The translations under genes and the position numbers were made by a program. Shown here one piece after another: positions 1 through 11,961 of a stretch of 64,000 bases of DNA (within the stretch, counting starts at the first letter, position 1; each line of letters starts with the position of its first letter). This DNA is from Hymenoscyphus infarciens (taxonomy: Eukaryota; Ascomycota; Leotiomycetes; Helotiales; Helotiaceae), in assembly GCA_001414345.1 (NCBI GenBank), contig LLCB01000113.1, positions 102,647 through 166,646 on the forward strand. Direction: 5' to 3'. The notes beneath the pieces were generated by a model. The model saw only the letters and a list, made by a program, of their open reading frames with translations. It was not told the origin of the DNA and searched no databases.

Positions 1-15
1 CTCAGAATAACGTAC

Positions 16-504
16 GATAGGCAATAATGATGGAGTCTCTCCTTCTAATAGCCTCATCGGCGACAGCAGTCGTCAGATCTACAGTCACCAACGCGGAGTT
101 TTTCAGATATCCATGCTCTCTGAAAGGAGCCTCCAACAATACTATTAAAGATCGTCAGTCGGAGTTCGTTTTCCATTGGTGAATACGAGATAGTACTTAC
201 ACCCTGTATTATCGAAACTTTTATCTGCTAGGGCTTCGGGGTATCTGTTGAGTATGTCAGTATGAGTCGGTCTTTCTGAAGGCAAAGATGAAGATATTAA
301 TTATCTAGTTGGTGGTATTGTTGGACACCAAGGGGGATGAACTCACACCTTCCTCGTGGCAGCAACGACCGCCCGTGTAAAAGGCGCGACTTTTGGCTTA
401 ACATTTTCCGCCATCTCCGCGCTCAAACTAAATCTCTTCGTGAAATTCCGTTGAATTAATGGTCGGGAAATAGAAGTATGAAGGATTGAGCGATAACCAA
501 ACAT
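16..504 (-). CDS. NIF3-family protein, 5' part (runs off the window)
   Basis: Three exons are visible on the minus strand: 504-347, 244-201 and 141-16, joined by GT-AG introns; a GTACGT donor at 15-10 sends the gene out of the window. The spliced frame reads continuously, with YPEALADKSFDNTG, then LLEAPF, a VTVDLTTAVADEAI stretch and SIIIAY, which match the N-terminal half of the Ngg1-interacting factor 3 family (a metal-binding fold found from bacteria to man; biochemical role unsettled). The first ATG at 504 adds about 30 residues rich in Arg/Ser/Thr before a second Met (MAENVKP), which looks like a mitochondrial presequence. Starting at the internal Met would give a cytosolic form. The C-terminal half, with further metal ligands, lies outside, so integrity cannot be judged. 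Family call is confident; localisation is inference. Confidence 0.8.
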
Positions 505-685
505 ACTCCGGTTCTCGATCCCTCGGTGTTGTTTGCTCAAGATCTTCGGGTCAAATCTGGAAAAGGTGCGGTTGTTTCCTTAGTTTTGATTGGTCACTTG
601 CCACCAAGTGGAGATATCCCCACAGCTTCAAATTCTTTCAATGAAAATCTTCAATAAGACAATGGTCTTTCAGAAATTACAAACG

Positions 686-777
686 GGGGAATTGGTTTAG
701 TGGTATAATGTTCCCTTAGCATGGCTCAACGAGCCTGTGAATGGGAGAGGTCGCGAGTTCGATTCTTGCATTCTCCA
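686..777 (+). tRNA. tRNA-Ala(AGC) with a 20-nt intron
   Basis: A complete cloverleaf can be drawn. The acceptor 5' strand GGGGAAT (686-692) pairs with ATTCTCC (770-776), followed by discriminator A777. The A box TGGTTTAGTGG (692-702) and a B-box-like GTTCGATTC are present. The anticodon arm is TTCCC-TTAGCAT-GGGAG, interrupted by a 20-nt intron one base 3' of the AGC anticodon, the canonical position for nuclear tRNA introns. Mature length is 72 nt. The intron contains GGCTC/GAGCC, which can form a small hairpin. RNA polymerase III transcription is expected from the internal boxes; a T-run follows at 786-790. Confidence 0.9.
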
Positions 778-1522
778 GATTAACTTCTTTTTGCGTTTTT
801 CTCTTTGCACTGTTTCCCGTTTGGGGGGGATTCTCTTTTGCGTCGGGGTGGATCTGGGCAGAAAGAGAAGCCGCTCTTTCTTAAAGGTGCAACATCTACA
901 CTTTTCGTACTTCTACTGATTCTGTTTCTTAGTCATACATAATCTGGCGCAATCCTTTTTTGAATTCGAGACTCAAGAAAAGCACTAGAGCTTAGAAGAG
1001 AATAAGCAGTAGTATAAGCAATGGTTCACTTAGGAACAATAAGGTTGAATCTATCTCAATCCTCTGTACTTCTAGCATGATCAAGTACAAGTGTAAGACG
1101 TCATGTAGCATACTAGCATCATTTGATGAATTACGCTAAGGGGGTTTTCTCAGCTCTTCGTTCCTTTTTCAAATACCCTGTATCTTCATTTGTTTATTAT
1201 TGTTTCTTTATAAAAAAATAGAAGAATGAAAGTATATCATTTAATTTATGACTACTATCCTTCGCAGGTTATTTTATCTCTTCTCCTGAAACCTCTCGTA
1301 ATATCATTCGTTTTTTATTAATCTTCGAAATAGATTGGAAAATAACGATAATCTAAGACACTTACAGTTATTGCGCTTTTCAAGGTTAATTTAGTTGTTT
1401 GGCTTGCTCTTAGTAACTTCATTTTTTGAATAATATTCTCTCAAACAGGTAGAAGATTCATGATAATAAATTACATCACTTGATTTTAGGAGCACAGTGA
1501 AAAATGGCACTGTTAACATTGA
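778..1522. other. intergenic, AT-rich, no gene seen
   Basis: No frame here shows a recognisable protein. Short open frames near 780-920 are downstream of the tRNA and look accidental. The stretch is AT-rich with scattered T runs. It separates the tRNA from the decayed genes that follow. Confidence 0.6.
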
Positions 1523-1989
1523 TTACAATGGTCCTAGGCCGGTTTCAATGGTTCGGGCAAGAGCAGCGGGTCCTTCTTCATTCTCTGGTGCTTCTCGCAA
1601 GCTGTTCACACGCTCTTCTGCTATTTGAGCACTGGCTCTGGCAGTTTCAAGTTCTTCGCGATGGGCGTTTAATGCCGTTTAGCCCCATTCTACTTTGTTG
1701 TATCTGCTGATGTACTTCCTCTGTTCAAAAGTAAATAATCTAGATGGGAAATTAAGTCAGCAAGTCACTTCTTACCGACAGGTTTGCTACATGTTTCTGA
1801 ATAGCATCGAGCTTGGCTTCACCAAAAAAGGACAAAATTACGCGGAAGCTGATGAGATACAGTAAAGATGTGTGACAAAAATCTACGAAAATAGATGGGC
1901 CTTCATTGGCCTTGATTCCCTGAAGCGAAGGAGGCGCCTATCGCGTTCAGCTCCTCCAACATCTTGTATTCCGCTCCAAGCACAAGGCA
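1523..1989 (-). pseudogene. decayed coiled-coil-like gene, C-terminal part
   Basis: On the minus strand a protein-like reading survives in pieces. Around 1989-1905 it reads LGAEYKMLEELNAIGASF and then hits a stop. From about 1845 to 1776 it reads FFGEAKLDAIQKHVANLS, then a good intron (donor GTAAGA at 1775, acceptor ending 1721). The last exon, 1720-1523, reads an Arg/Glu/Ala-rich helical stretch including TALNAHREELETARASAQIA and ends GLGPL-stop. The final exon holds one internal TAA at 1681-1679, explained by a single CAA-to-TAA transition. The spliced junction keeps frame, which argues that it was once a real gene. No family is recognised. No intact start was found. Confidence 0.45.
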
Positions 1990-2138
1990 ACCACATTTCC
2001 TATCCAGATTTCACTTCATATCCACGCTCTTGTAAGATCCATTACTTTTACAATACAGTGGGTTTTTTTATTTGCCGATTGCAGCCATTCAGCGAACAAC
2101 CAAAAGCCTTGCATCAACAACACTTAGAAAGCCTGGCC

Positions 2139-3353
2139 ATGTCTCTTGGATATTCGGTTGGTGAACTTGTAGGTCTTGCCCAGCTAGCCTGGAAGACTGC
2201 ACAGAATGCCCGAAAAGCATGTGATAAAAACACGATGGGTTGACAAGGGAGGTCAACAGTCTGCACCTCATTATCTGTCGCGTCAAACAAGAAGCAGCCA
2301 AGCCAAACTCCCCTTTTAGCAAGGCATCAAAAGATCCTGGGAATATAGGTGATCTGAAGTCTTCAATTGATGGGTGCTGTCGAATTCTTCGGAGATATGA
2401 TCAGATATTGGAAAAATACAACACCTTGAGTGAAAAGGAGATGGGAGGACGAAAGTTGTGGAGTCACATTCGCTTTGGGAACGGGGAGATGGTTGATTTG
2501 GATGAGATGAGGTCAAAAATGATATTGTATACTTCTGCTATCAATGTTTTTCTGAATTTACTTACTATGCGTTCTCAAGGCAGGATGGAAGTGTAAGTGG
2601 GCAGGCATGGCGAGGAAAGCCTCCAAATAAGACAATCCTTGAATTAGATTGTGGCTTCTTTGTCCTAGCGTAATGAGGGGTCTGTACTATTAGCCTATAC
2701 GGGCGATGATAAGTCTGTTTGGTTAGAATTGCGTTGAGAGCTTGTTGAAGACGCATACGCGAGTAGTCTCATCAAAAGAGCTGTCATGAGATACATCAAG
2801 AAACCCAGCGATAAGTGTCTTCTGGATGAAATAAAGCATGTGAAAGAAGATCCCCCCCCAGGCACAACACCAATCTCATCAGAAAGTTTCTTATCTCTAT
2901 CAATTCTACCACGGGAAGGGGTAAGCCGAAAGAAACCCAGCCCCCCCGTCCGAGGCCGATATTGTTCCACTCACCTTAGACGACACAGTCGCATCCTTTC
3001 CTCGTGCAAGTAACTGGATGGAAATTTCCAAGACCAGTAATTTTCATCAAGAACATCGCTTCGCATTCTTCGAGGTGTCTACATGTTATCCTTGCTCTGC
3101 TTACAACCCCCGTGTCGCTTTACATTGTAGTTGACTCCGTCAAACGAGTAAAACTCAAGGGGAAAGAACAAAACAGGCTGAAAGGGCTTTAAAGTATCAT
3201 GTTGAGGAGCGAGAACGGAAGATTTTCTTTGATTTCAACTATGAAGGTTCTAGAACCTCGGGGAAATATTACCCAGTACTTAGAAAGCAGAGTGAAGTTG
3301 AGCAAGGCAGTGGGGGTTCGGTGACAATGATAATGTTGGATGATGAAGTTTGA
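2139..3353 (+). pseudogene. decayed fungal-specific gene, N-terminal domain recognisable
   Basis: The frame opens at ATG 2139 with MSLGYSVGELVGLAQLAWKT, typical of the N-terminal region of large Leotiomycete-type proteins of unknown function (resembling fungal STAND/SesA-like N-terminal regions; from memory). A frameshift near 2228-2240 moves it to another frame that continues with REVNSLHLIICRVKQEAAK, ILEKYNTLSEKE, KLWSHIRFGNGEM and GSVLLAYTGDDKSVWLELR. That frame carries stops at 2594 (TAA), 2645 (TAG), 2666 (TAG) and 2735 (TGA). A second shift in a C-rich run near 2941-2947 returns to the first frame, which has one TGA at 3132 and reads RALKYHVEERERKIFFDFNY to a final TGA at 3351-3353. Each stop is one transition away from a Gln, Trp or Arg codon. 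Function of the parent is unknown. Confidence 0.6.
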
Positions 3354-3913
3354 GTTCTAAGAGAGTCATTCGAGAGGGAAGAGAAAATGTTCTTATAATG
3401 GCTTGTATTGAAAGTATAACAAATCAAAGAAAGGGGAGGTGTTCAAGAGTAATGCCCACTGCGCTTGCAACTTGATGCTGAACGTGAGTGGCCGGAATCT
3501 TGTGGCTTACTTGCAGCTTACTCGTAGCTTACACGCAAAGACTTATATAAAAAGAGAGTGAGGTTATATATTCCCCCAACCTCCTGAGATGAACCTCCTT
3601 TTCGATTATCCCAACCTTCTCAAGTACACGACCTAGGAAAATAAGAATTTCGTTCGTTTCTTCCCAAGCAATGTAACCGTAAATCGTAAATCATAAAAGG
3701 ATGCTAGTGAGGATGGGTGGCATGATACTGGACGTGACCCGTTTGGGAACCAATGATAACAAAAAAACTCTTCGTCACAAGGGCTGGTAAACATCGCCAC
3801 TATGGTAGGTTTGTGTCATATAGTATTTTTCATTTCTAATTTCTCATAATCATATATCATCACAAATCACAAATCACCACCCCTTTTGGGTAATCTTCCA
3901 CAAACAAATACTT
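3354..3913. other. intergenic between pseudogene and SKI3 3' end
   Basis: No coding frame is supported. Three close copies of GCTTAC(T/A) occur at 3507-3535, the reverse complement of the AGTAAGC word that makes the minisatellite at 26.3-26.4 kb; with so short a word this may be chance. The SKI3 3' untranslated region should lie in the right half. Confidence 0.5.
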
Positions 3914-6900
3914 TTACTCCCTCGCCTCCATAATCCCACCCAACACAGCCCAACCCTCCTTCTTCCAAGGAGCAAGCATAGTAGCCGTCTGCGCATCGCC
4001 TGACTTTTCCGTCCCAGCAAATGCCTTCCCCAAAGCCTCAGCCTCCAAAACACCAAAAGGAGGAACAGCCTTGATAGCAGTAAGCAAGGACATCGCTCCC
4101 GCTTCATCGTCCACACCCCCCAATTCCGAAAGGTGACTCCAACCATGAGGCTGATCAGGGTGAAGGAAGATATCAGTTTGGATCTCCGTGAGTACTGCTT
4201 GCTCCGGGTCTTCATTCGAGAAGGCAGCGATGGCGCGGAGAACCTCGCTTACTTGTGATTGCTCGATATCAGTGATTTTATGAGTAGCACGCAATTCCTG
4301 GAGGGTTGCGGAAACAGCCTCGAGGCTTTCGGTGTCCTTATCCAGAAGAGCGATGACACCTAGTAGAATGACAGATTGGACGTGATCTGAATGAGTCTCG
4401 ACACAATCGAAGAGAAGTTCTTGAGCCTTGGTTCGTGAATCCGCATCTCCTTTTGCCCAGAGCATTTGAGCGAGAAGACATACCGCGTCTGGATTTCCGT
4501 TCGATTCCTTCAAAGCTGGTTCGAAGAATTGGAGGGCTTTCGCTGGTGATTTGTTGTGGTAATGTGCTAGGCCCACGGTGAGGTGAGCTGATAATCTGCA
4601 CTTTTGTCGAACCTCGGCGGATAGCTCGTTACCAGCATCTTCGGCGCTGAGCTCCAAAGCCGTTTCGCCATTGTCAATAGCTTCGGCGTATGATCCCGTA
4701 GAGAGTTGTGAGCGAGCGAGGTCAGCTTTTGCCAACGCGAATCTGGAAAGCGAAGCGGGTGACTCGGTAACTTCATAGTCTGCTTCGACGACTGAGCAGA
4801 TCTGGGACAGCGAAGCAACACTAGAAGCTACGTCGTTGATGCGCTCCGAGAATAGCGTTGACAAATGCCGATATATCAAATCCTTTGGGGCCATAGATTG
4901 CAGTTGACCAAGAGCAAATAATGGTTGTACGAGATCTACGACGCTTGAGAGACCGGACGTCGCTAGAATCTGGTCAAATGTTGATTGAGCATATTGTCGC
5001 TTAGTGATGAGTGATGAAGAATCGGATAATTCCATAGCATGAGTAAACAAGAGATTTGCTTCTTTAGTATCACCCAACATCAAGAGTGCCAAAAGTCCTT
5101 GTCCAACCCACGCATGCGCGAAGTCAGGGTCGCTTGACTGAGCTCGTGTGAAAGCATCGGTGGCAAGGTCGAAATCATTCTGCAAGAGATACAGTGTTCC
5201 CAGATTCGTCCACGCCTGAGGACTTCTCTCATTCAAGAACAAACTTCGAACGAATGAATGCTGTGATACTTTCGGATTCAGCACACTTGTAACAACACCA
5301 AGAGCATTCCAGAATTCGGAATTTCCAGCTTCCAGCTCTATAGCTCGTTTGAAACAGCGAACAGCTGCTTTCAAATATCTCGTCGATTTCTTTTTCAAGA
5401 TTTCGCCGAGACAAATGTGGGCTCGATATTCTGCCCAGCCTAGATTGTAGTAAGCAACAGCTTGTGCGTGTATATCATGAGCGGATGAGGATACGGCTCG
5501 CTTGTGCGCCAATATCGACCCATGTAAACATTGAGTAAGTTGAAGACCTTCGCGCTCATCTTCGGGAAATAGGCCATCCGCAAATACGATGTCTATACCC
5601 ACGCCATCAATGTCCGCAAAGAGGGTATATGCATCCTTATCATCTCCAATTTGAAGAAGTTTCTTGATTTTTGCAGGAGGGAAGTCCTTTAGTCGAGATT
5701 GGATCCACGAGAAAACTGAGCAAGCGTCTCCAACTGCTCTCCAAAGATTGAAAGCATCGGTACCGGTATCAGCAAGCTTTATGGCAGCATCGATAGTTTC
5801 TCCAGCGCGTTGAGCGGCGTGCCCAAAGAGGCCTTTGGCAACGCCGTCCCACGCACTTTCCACAAGTCCTTGTATCAAAGCTATGGCAACACCAAATTCT
5901 TCTGCATGCTCAGAAAGCACACTCTGGTAACCTTCAATCGCCTCGTCATAGTCGCCGAGTTCTCTCTTGACATTTGCAAGCATATGCTTAGCAAACCAAG
6001 TCTCGCCGTTGCTGTTCTGCGTGACCTCTTCCTCAAACTTCTCAGCATGTTGAAATGCTTTTGTGGCAGCAATATAACGCCCAGAGTTGTGGTAGCTTTC
6101 GCCCAAACCAACCCAGGAGTGGTAATCGTTAGGTGTGATCCGAAGGGCGGATTGAAAGGATGTAATACTCTTCGCATATTCTTGCTTATTCAACTCAGCA
6201 ACTCCAAGAGCAGCGAAAGGCCAACTGGTCCCCTTCTTTTTTGAACCTGGAGCAGGTCTGACTTTTCCAGAGTCAACAACTCGTTGAGCAACAATCTCAA
6301 CAAGCTCCCATTCGCTCTGATCCGCGAATATCCGAGCTAATCGCTCGGCAGCAAAAACCTCGGAAGCAGAAAGTTCGAATGCTTTTTGGAAGCACTTTCG
6401 CGCCCTCTTCTTATCCTTGGTGTAGTCGGCATAGAAAAGACCCAAGCTGGTGTATGCTGGAGCGAAGTTGAGATTGCTCTTCAAAGCAGCCAAGAAATAA
6501 GAGTAAGCGCCATTTCTGTCTCTTCTCGCTGCCTTGGAAGTATCCATATTCCAAACGCAGATACCGATACGATATTGACACTGAGCAAGCAAGTCTCGAG
6601 AGCGGGTATCCTTGCCTTCTATTTTTGGAAGGCATTTCTCCAGCTCCCCTTTACCTGCGACGTAGTCACCATTCAGAGCCTTCACCCATGCAGCCTCAGC
6701 CCTAATGCGAACATTGCTCGCATCTTTCTTCAGAGCACGCCCCAGAAATTCGATAGCAGCAGGGTAGTCTTCCTCTTCTTCGTAAATCAGACCGATGCCA
6801 ATCAAGGCTGGAGGTGATGCTGGATTTTGGGCAAGGATTTCGTCAAACAAAGCCTTAGCAGCTGGATGATTTTTAGGCGATTGGTAAAAAACCAGACCAG

Positions 6901-8242
6901 TGGCAAGGAGAATGGTTGTTGACTGTACTGAGTTTTCAAACAGAAGCCCGGTCTTTTCAGTCTGCTCTTTGATTAGATGCTTGGCATTTCGCATCAGCTC
7001 AACAACACTTTCATGTTCCTCAAGAAACTGGTAGTACTCTCCCATTAAGCGATGGGCCAATATTGATTTTCCGGACTCTGACATGCCTTCAATCATCACA
7101 AGCAAACGATCATCTCCTAGCAAGGGATCATCAAGAGCAACTCCTCCTCCTTGGTCGTCATCGTCTTCGCTTTCATCTGAACTTGTGCCTTCAGGTTTCG
7201 CGATAGGGGCAGACGGTGGGGGGGACGAGAATGGAGATATCTCACAGTTCATGAATGCTCGTAGCACTTGCCCAAGACCGCTTGTTGGAAAAAACCCGTA
7301 GTATTCCCACAAGACATTTGCATCTATGTCCCCGATGTTTTCTGGGTCCTTCCATTCGAGTGCTATATCCCATGCTAGCTTGTACGGATGTTTGATGATG
7401 ACCATATCCGTGGCAAGTTTCATCAGTTTGGCACGTTTTTCTGCTTTTTCGTCCTTTGGAAGAACCTCCAGAGCTTCCAAGCATCTTTGTATCAGCTTTT
7501 CCTCATACTGTCGTCGAATCTCGTCGTCATTAGTCCAATTAATGATATTAGTGTACAGTTCTTCCAGGTCACTGTCTTTCAACACTTCGCGCTTCACATC
7601 TGTGGTGACTTGGCTAATCTTAGCTCCAAGCCTAGTTCTTCTTTCTCCAATTTGCTTGTTGATCCGTTCCTTCTCCTCAAACTCGGTGATCTGTGCCATG
7701 ATCTGATATGTATGAGCCGGATGTGGCACCCTGCCTTCGAGGAAATCGTATATGGGGGATCCTGGCAAAACAACCTCCTGGGCCTTTTTGTGTTGTAGGC
7801 GGGTCCCTTGGTTCTTCGCAAATCCCATAAATTTGTCCACAACATCCTGACACTTGTACTTGTCGTCTGCCGCTTGGTAGATTTCGGCCAGCTTTACAAC
7901 GGCTACCTGGTATCGTCCTACTGCTTCCCCGCCTTGCTGCGAATAGATCTGTATGAGGCCTTGCCATGCTTGAGGATCGTCTTTCTTTAGTTCCGTCGCG
8001 GCATTGTATGCTTTTTCGGCTTCGACATAGTTGCTCTGCTTGCTGAGTGCAAAAGCGAGGAAAAGGTTTCTAGGAAATGTCAAAACAATAGCAGTGTACC
8101 AACCCCGCAAGGTTTCCACTCACGCCTGGTAGTTCTTGGGGTCAGATGCCAGTAGCTTCTCGGACTCCTTGACTGCGTCTTCGTATTTCTGGGCCTTGAT
8201 GGCGGCGCCAATGGCTTTCAGCGCTGCCTTTGCTGCGGACAT
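3914..8242 (-). CDS. SKI3: Superkiller protein 3 (Ski3/TTC37-type TPR scaffold)
   Basis: Two exons, 8242-8124 and 8069-3914, with a 54-nt intron, encode 1424 residues. The start MSAAKAALKAIGAAIKAQKY opens directly into a TPR helix pair, and TPR-like repeats fill most of the protein, e.g. the ALFDEILAQNPASPPALIGI, AYSYFLAALKSNLNFAPAYT and DAFTRAQSSDPDFAHAW stretches. An acidic low-complexity loop (EDDDDQGGG) sits near residue 360. Length and layout match Ski3, the scaffold of the Ski2-Ski3-Ski8 helicase complex that feeds mRNA to the cytoplasmic exosome for 3'-5' decay and non-stop decay. The second exon is one uninterrupted frame of 4.1 kb, unusual beside its intron-rich neighbours. It is divergent from the GH5 gene, with 616 bp between the two start codons. 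Confidence 0.9.
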
Positions 8243-8858
8243 GATTCTGAGATGAGTCTGGTGTTGAGCATCTCTGGATGAGCAGCACTAAGGTAATGAG
8301 GGATTGTTTCTCGTACTGTAAAGACTGATCCTGAGCATTCAGCTTCAGCCTTGCCGTATGTCACTGTCAAAATACTGGGCTGCAGGTGCTTTCGACTAGA
8401 TGGGATACAACCCTGTCCTGTATGGAACGGAGCTTTCGGGGAAGGCTGCCGAATGCGAAACGAGCGCCACTCGCATCACCATCACCATCCATCACCGCTC
8501 TTGACCTGGAGTGCTTGATCGCTTGATCCATGACCTTGACCTTGGAACAGGCTCGAATATTCAACCCTCCAATTAATATTTCGTTTCAAGTCTTGGTACT
8601 CGTAATCAACACAATAGAAACATTCACAGCTCGGCTCGCCACAAAGAAAGGACGACGGACTTTACTCTCACCTTCAACCATTGCGAACTGCGAACTGCGA
8701 ATCCAGCATCGTCATTACTCTACGCCTCCATTTCGAAAATTACTGCGCATGACCGCCTTGCATGGTTGCAGACCTACAACTGGTACTTCTTAAAACACCC
8801 GTAGCCTCTTGGGCCAGTCTCCCTATCGCAACCAAGAAACCCTTTCCCAGTATCCAAC
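8243..8858. promoter_or_regulatory. divergent promoter region, SKI3 / GH5
   Basis: This 616-bp gap separates two start codons pointing away from each other, so both promoters must lie here. No convincing TATA box or repeated operator is seen. Its short frames show no family resemblance. Confidence 0.5.
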
Positions 8859-11254
8859 ATGGCACCTCTGAGGCTCACGATCGAAAAGGGCCATTTCCGT
8901 GATGCCCATGGGCGAGAGGTTACTCTGAGAGGCATCAACTTGGCAGGCGACGCGAAATACCCAAGTGATCCGGATCGACCGTCGCATATTTCGACCGATT
9001 TCTTCGATGGCGATAACATCAACTTTCAGGCACGCCCTTTCCCAAAAGAAGACGCTCATCTGCATTTCTCGAGATTAAAGCGTTGGGGATATAATACTAT
9101 TCGATATGTTTTTACATGGGAAGCCATTGAGGCAAAGGGCCCCGGCATATACGACGAGGAATGGATCCAGCACACCATTGAGATATTGAGGCTAGCCCGG
9201 GAATATGGTTTCTATATATTTATGGATCCCCATCAGGACGTGGTATGGGTTCTGTAGCTTTTCCCCCCAAAGTACAATGCTGATGAGATGTTGCATAGTG
9301 GTCCAGATTCTCAGGCGGTTCAGGAGCCCCAATGTGGACTTTATATGCATGCGGTCTCAATCCTCAGAGCTTCGCGGCAACTGAAGCAGCATTAGTCCAC
9401 AACACGTACCCAGATCCGGAAACATTCCCCAAAATGATATGGTCAACAAATTACACACGGTTAGCATGCCAGACAATATTCACAATGTTCTTTGCTGGAA
9501 GGGATTTTGCGCCAAAGTGTATTATTGATGGGATAAACATCCAAGATTATCTTCAAGGACATTTCGTTGGTGCTTGTGCCCATCTTGCAAAACGAATCAA
9601 TGAAGCACAAGATTTGGAAGACGATATCATTATTGGGTGGGAAAGTGTGAATGAGCCCAATCGTGGGTTGGTGGGATGGCCAGATCTATCAATTATCCCA
9701 AGCGAACAGAAACTCCAGAAAGGGACATCGCCAACTGCATGGCAAGCAATGTTAACTGGATCCGGCCGAGCTTGTGAAATAGATACATGGGACTTCGGAG
9801 GGATGGGGCCCTACAAGTCCGGACGTGTTCTTGTTGACCCTCAAGGAGAAAAGGCATGGCTACCAGCAGATTACGACGAGTCGAGGTACAATTACAAGCG
9901 AGATCCTGGATGGAAGCTCGGCGAATGTATATGGGCTCAACACGGCATCTGGGACTCAAGCAAAGATATTTTACTGAAGAAAGACTACTTTCACAAGAAC
10001 CCCAAGACTGGAGAGGCTCTCGACTACGAACAGTTCACCAATACTTATTTTATGGATTATTATCGCAGACATAGAGATGCAATACGCGCGGTACACAAGA
10101 ACGCCATTCTTTTTTGCCAGCCGCCGGTGCTTGAAATACCTCCTTCGATCAAAGGAACGGAGGACGACGACCCTAAAATGGTTTACGCTCCTCATTATTA
10201 TGACGGAGTAACTCTCATGACCAAGAAATGGAACAGATACTGGAATGTTGATGTTTTTGGCATCTTGCGTGGGCGGTACATGAGCCCTGCCTTTGCAGTA
10301 AAAATAGGGGAGACTGCAATTCGAAATTGTTTCAGGGACCAGTTAGCTGCCATCCGACAGGAAGGTCTAGATTACATGGGTGATCATCCGTGTGTTTTGA
10401 CAGAATTTGGTATTCCCTACGACATGGATGAGAAGTATGCGTACAAAACTGGGGATTATTCAAGTCAGTCGGGTGCTATGGATGCAAACCATTTTGCGGT
10501 TGAAGGTAGTGCGATGGCTGGCTATACACTGTGGCTGTACATGTGTGAGGTAGGTTTTCACTTCGTTCCCGCGTGGCATTGATTTAACACAGTATAGAAC
10601 AACCATAAATTGGGTGACCAGTGGAATGGAGAAGATTTATCGATTTTCTCTCTCGATGATCGACCACTTCCTCTGTCGCCTCTACCTCTATCCCCAACCA
10701 ATGATTCTTCAACAACTTTGGACAAAGCTGGGCCAACAACCAAAAAGGATTTCTCAAACGAATCGACAGTCAATCCAGGAAACTTGAAGTCAAAATTGAA
10801 AACCCCCTCAATATCTTCACAACAGACGGACAAGCCACCAGAATTGACAAACTCCCCTGGGTACCGGGCTGCCGAAGCATATGTTCGGCCATCTCCAATC
10901 GCCAGTGTTGGGGACATAATCAGCTACGGGTTCGATCTCCGGAATGCTGTGTTTACATTCAAGCTACGAGGTGGTAAAATAGCTCAGGATACCCCTACCG
11001 AGATTTTCTTACCAGAATTCCACTTCCCAAAAGACCAATCTGAGATTCAGGTGTCGTCCGGAAAATGGACGATAAGCACTGATGATGCAGACGGTGGCAT
11101 GATCCAACGACTTAGATGGTGGCACGCTGAGGGAGAGCATTCGATTACAGTTAAAGGTGTACAAAGACGACATAATATGTCCCTCGGCAAAGAAGAAGAA
11201 GAGGGTTACCTGGACCAGTGCCAACAAACCACTACTAAATGTAGTGTCATGTAA
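8859..11254 (+). CDS. GH5 steryl-beta-glucosidase / glucocerebrosidase-like enzyme
   Basis: Three exons, 8859-9242, 9299-10549 and 10598-11254, give 763 residues. The barrel begins with FRDAHGREVTLRGINLAGDA. The acid/base Glu is in WESVNEPN (Glu247) and the nucleophile Glu in LTEFGIPYD (Glu497); GINLAGD, DPHQDVWSRFSGG and APHYYDG are also typical. This is the fungal GH5 subfamily of yeast Egh1 and cryptococcal EGCrP2, which remove glucose from ergosteryl glucoside (and in some members glucosylceramide), probably acting in the cytosol or vacuole. There is no signal peptide, which fits. After the barrel comes a Ser/Pro/Thr-rich insert (about residues 560-630) and then a beta-rich C-terminal domain. 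The last exon ends KCSVM, but no CaaX claim is made. Substrate is inferred from the family only. Confidence 0.88.
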
Positions 11255-11961
11255 ATGAGCAGTATGAGTAGATGAACCTGGGCATTTTTATAGGCGTTGA
11301 GCATGTTGGTGGTATTCAGGATTGTTACAAGAGAGGCAATACACAATACTCGAAGTGAAATGTGACTTGGAGGGATTTTTAGGCAGTGAATAGGCAGCGC
11401 CACCTGAAGCGGAGTAAGGCTGTAGAAAGCTTGCCCACACTATTTATAGACAGATTCTCATTGATGATTACAGCGTAGTGCTATTAAGCTATAGTAGTTA
11501 CCACTAGAGCTAAAGATAATTCACCGTGTAAACAAAAAATAAAGTGTTGTGGTTCTGATTCGCTGTGAATAAATGCAGCAAGTCGGTAGCCTTGCTCGGA
11601 AAGACCGTTGACTTCAGCCTTCTACAGTGTTTCTGTTCCTGGAACTTTTATTCTCTGCAGTCCCTTTTTCACACCACCCCATCTTACCAGAATCTAGTAC
11701 CTTTGTCCCCAGAATCAGCTGCACTCTTGACTCTGCACTCTTGACCTGCGACAAGGAAGCTGGGGTTTGGTTATCCGTTGCCTGTGTTTCGCCTTTCAGC
11801 GTTTGGACTGGATAGGTACCTGAAGGAAGATACTCACGCACATGACTGGAGATTCAGGTCGCAAGCTGGATGACTCTCGTCTCAAGCATTCTCTAGGTTG
11901 ATTAGTTCGAAACTTGTCGAGACACACCATCTGCTGTCAATAGAGGCCTGGTGTTGAAACC
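11255..11961. other. intergenic, GH5 3' side and exportin promoter
   Basis: No coding frame is supported. The right end is the 5' leader of the exportin gene, with pyrimidine-rich patches. Confidence 0.5.

Noticed and set aside
1872..2138. 89 codons of open frame upstream of MSLGYS
   Set aside because: The wording before the Met at 2139 has no protein character and overlaps a better minus-strand remnant; the family normally begins at MSLG.
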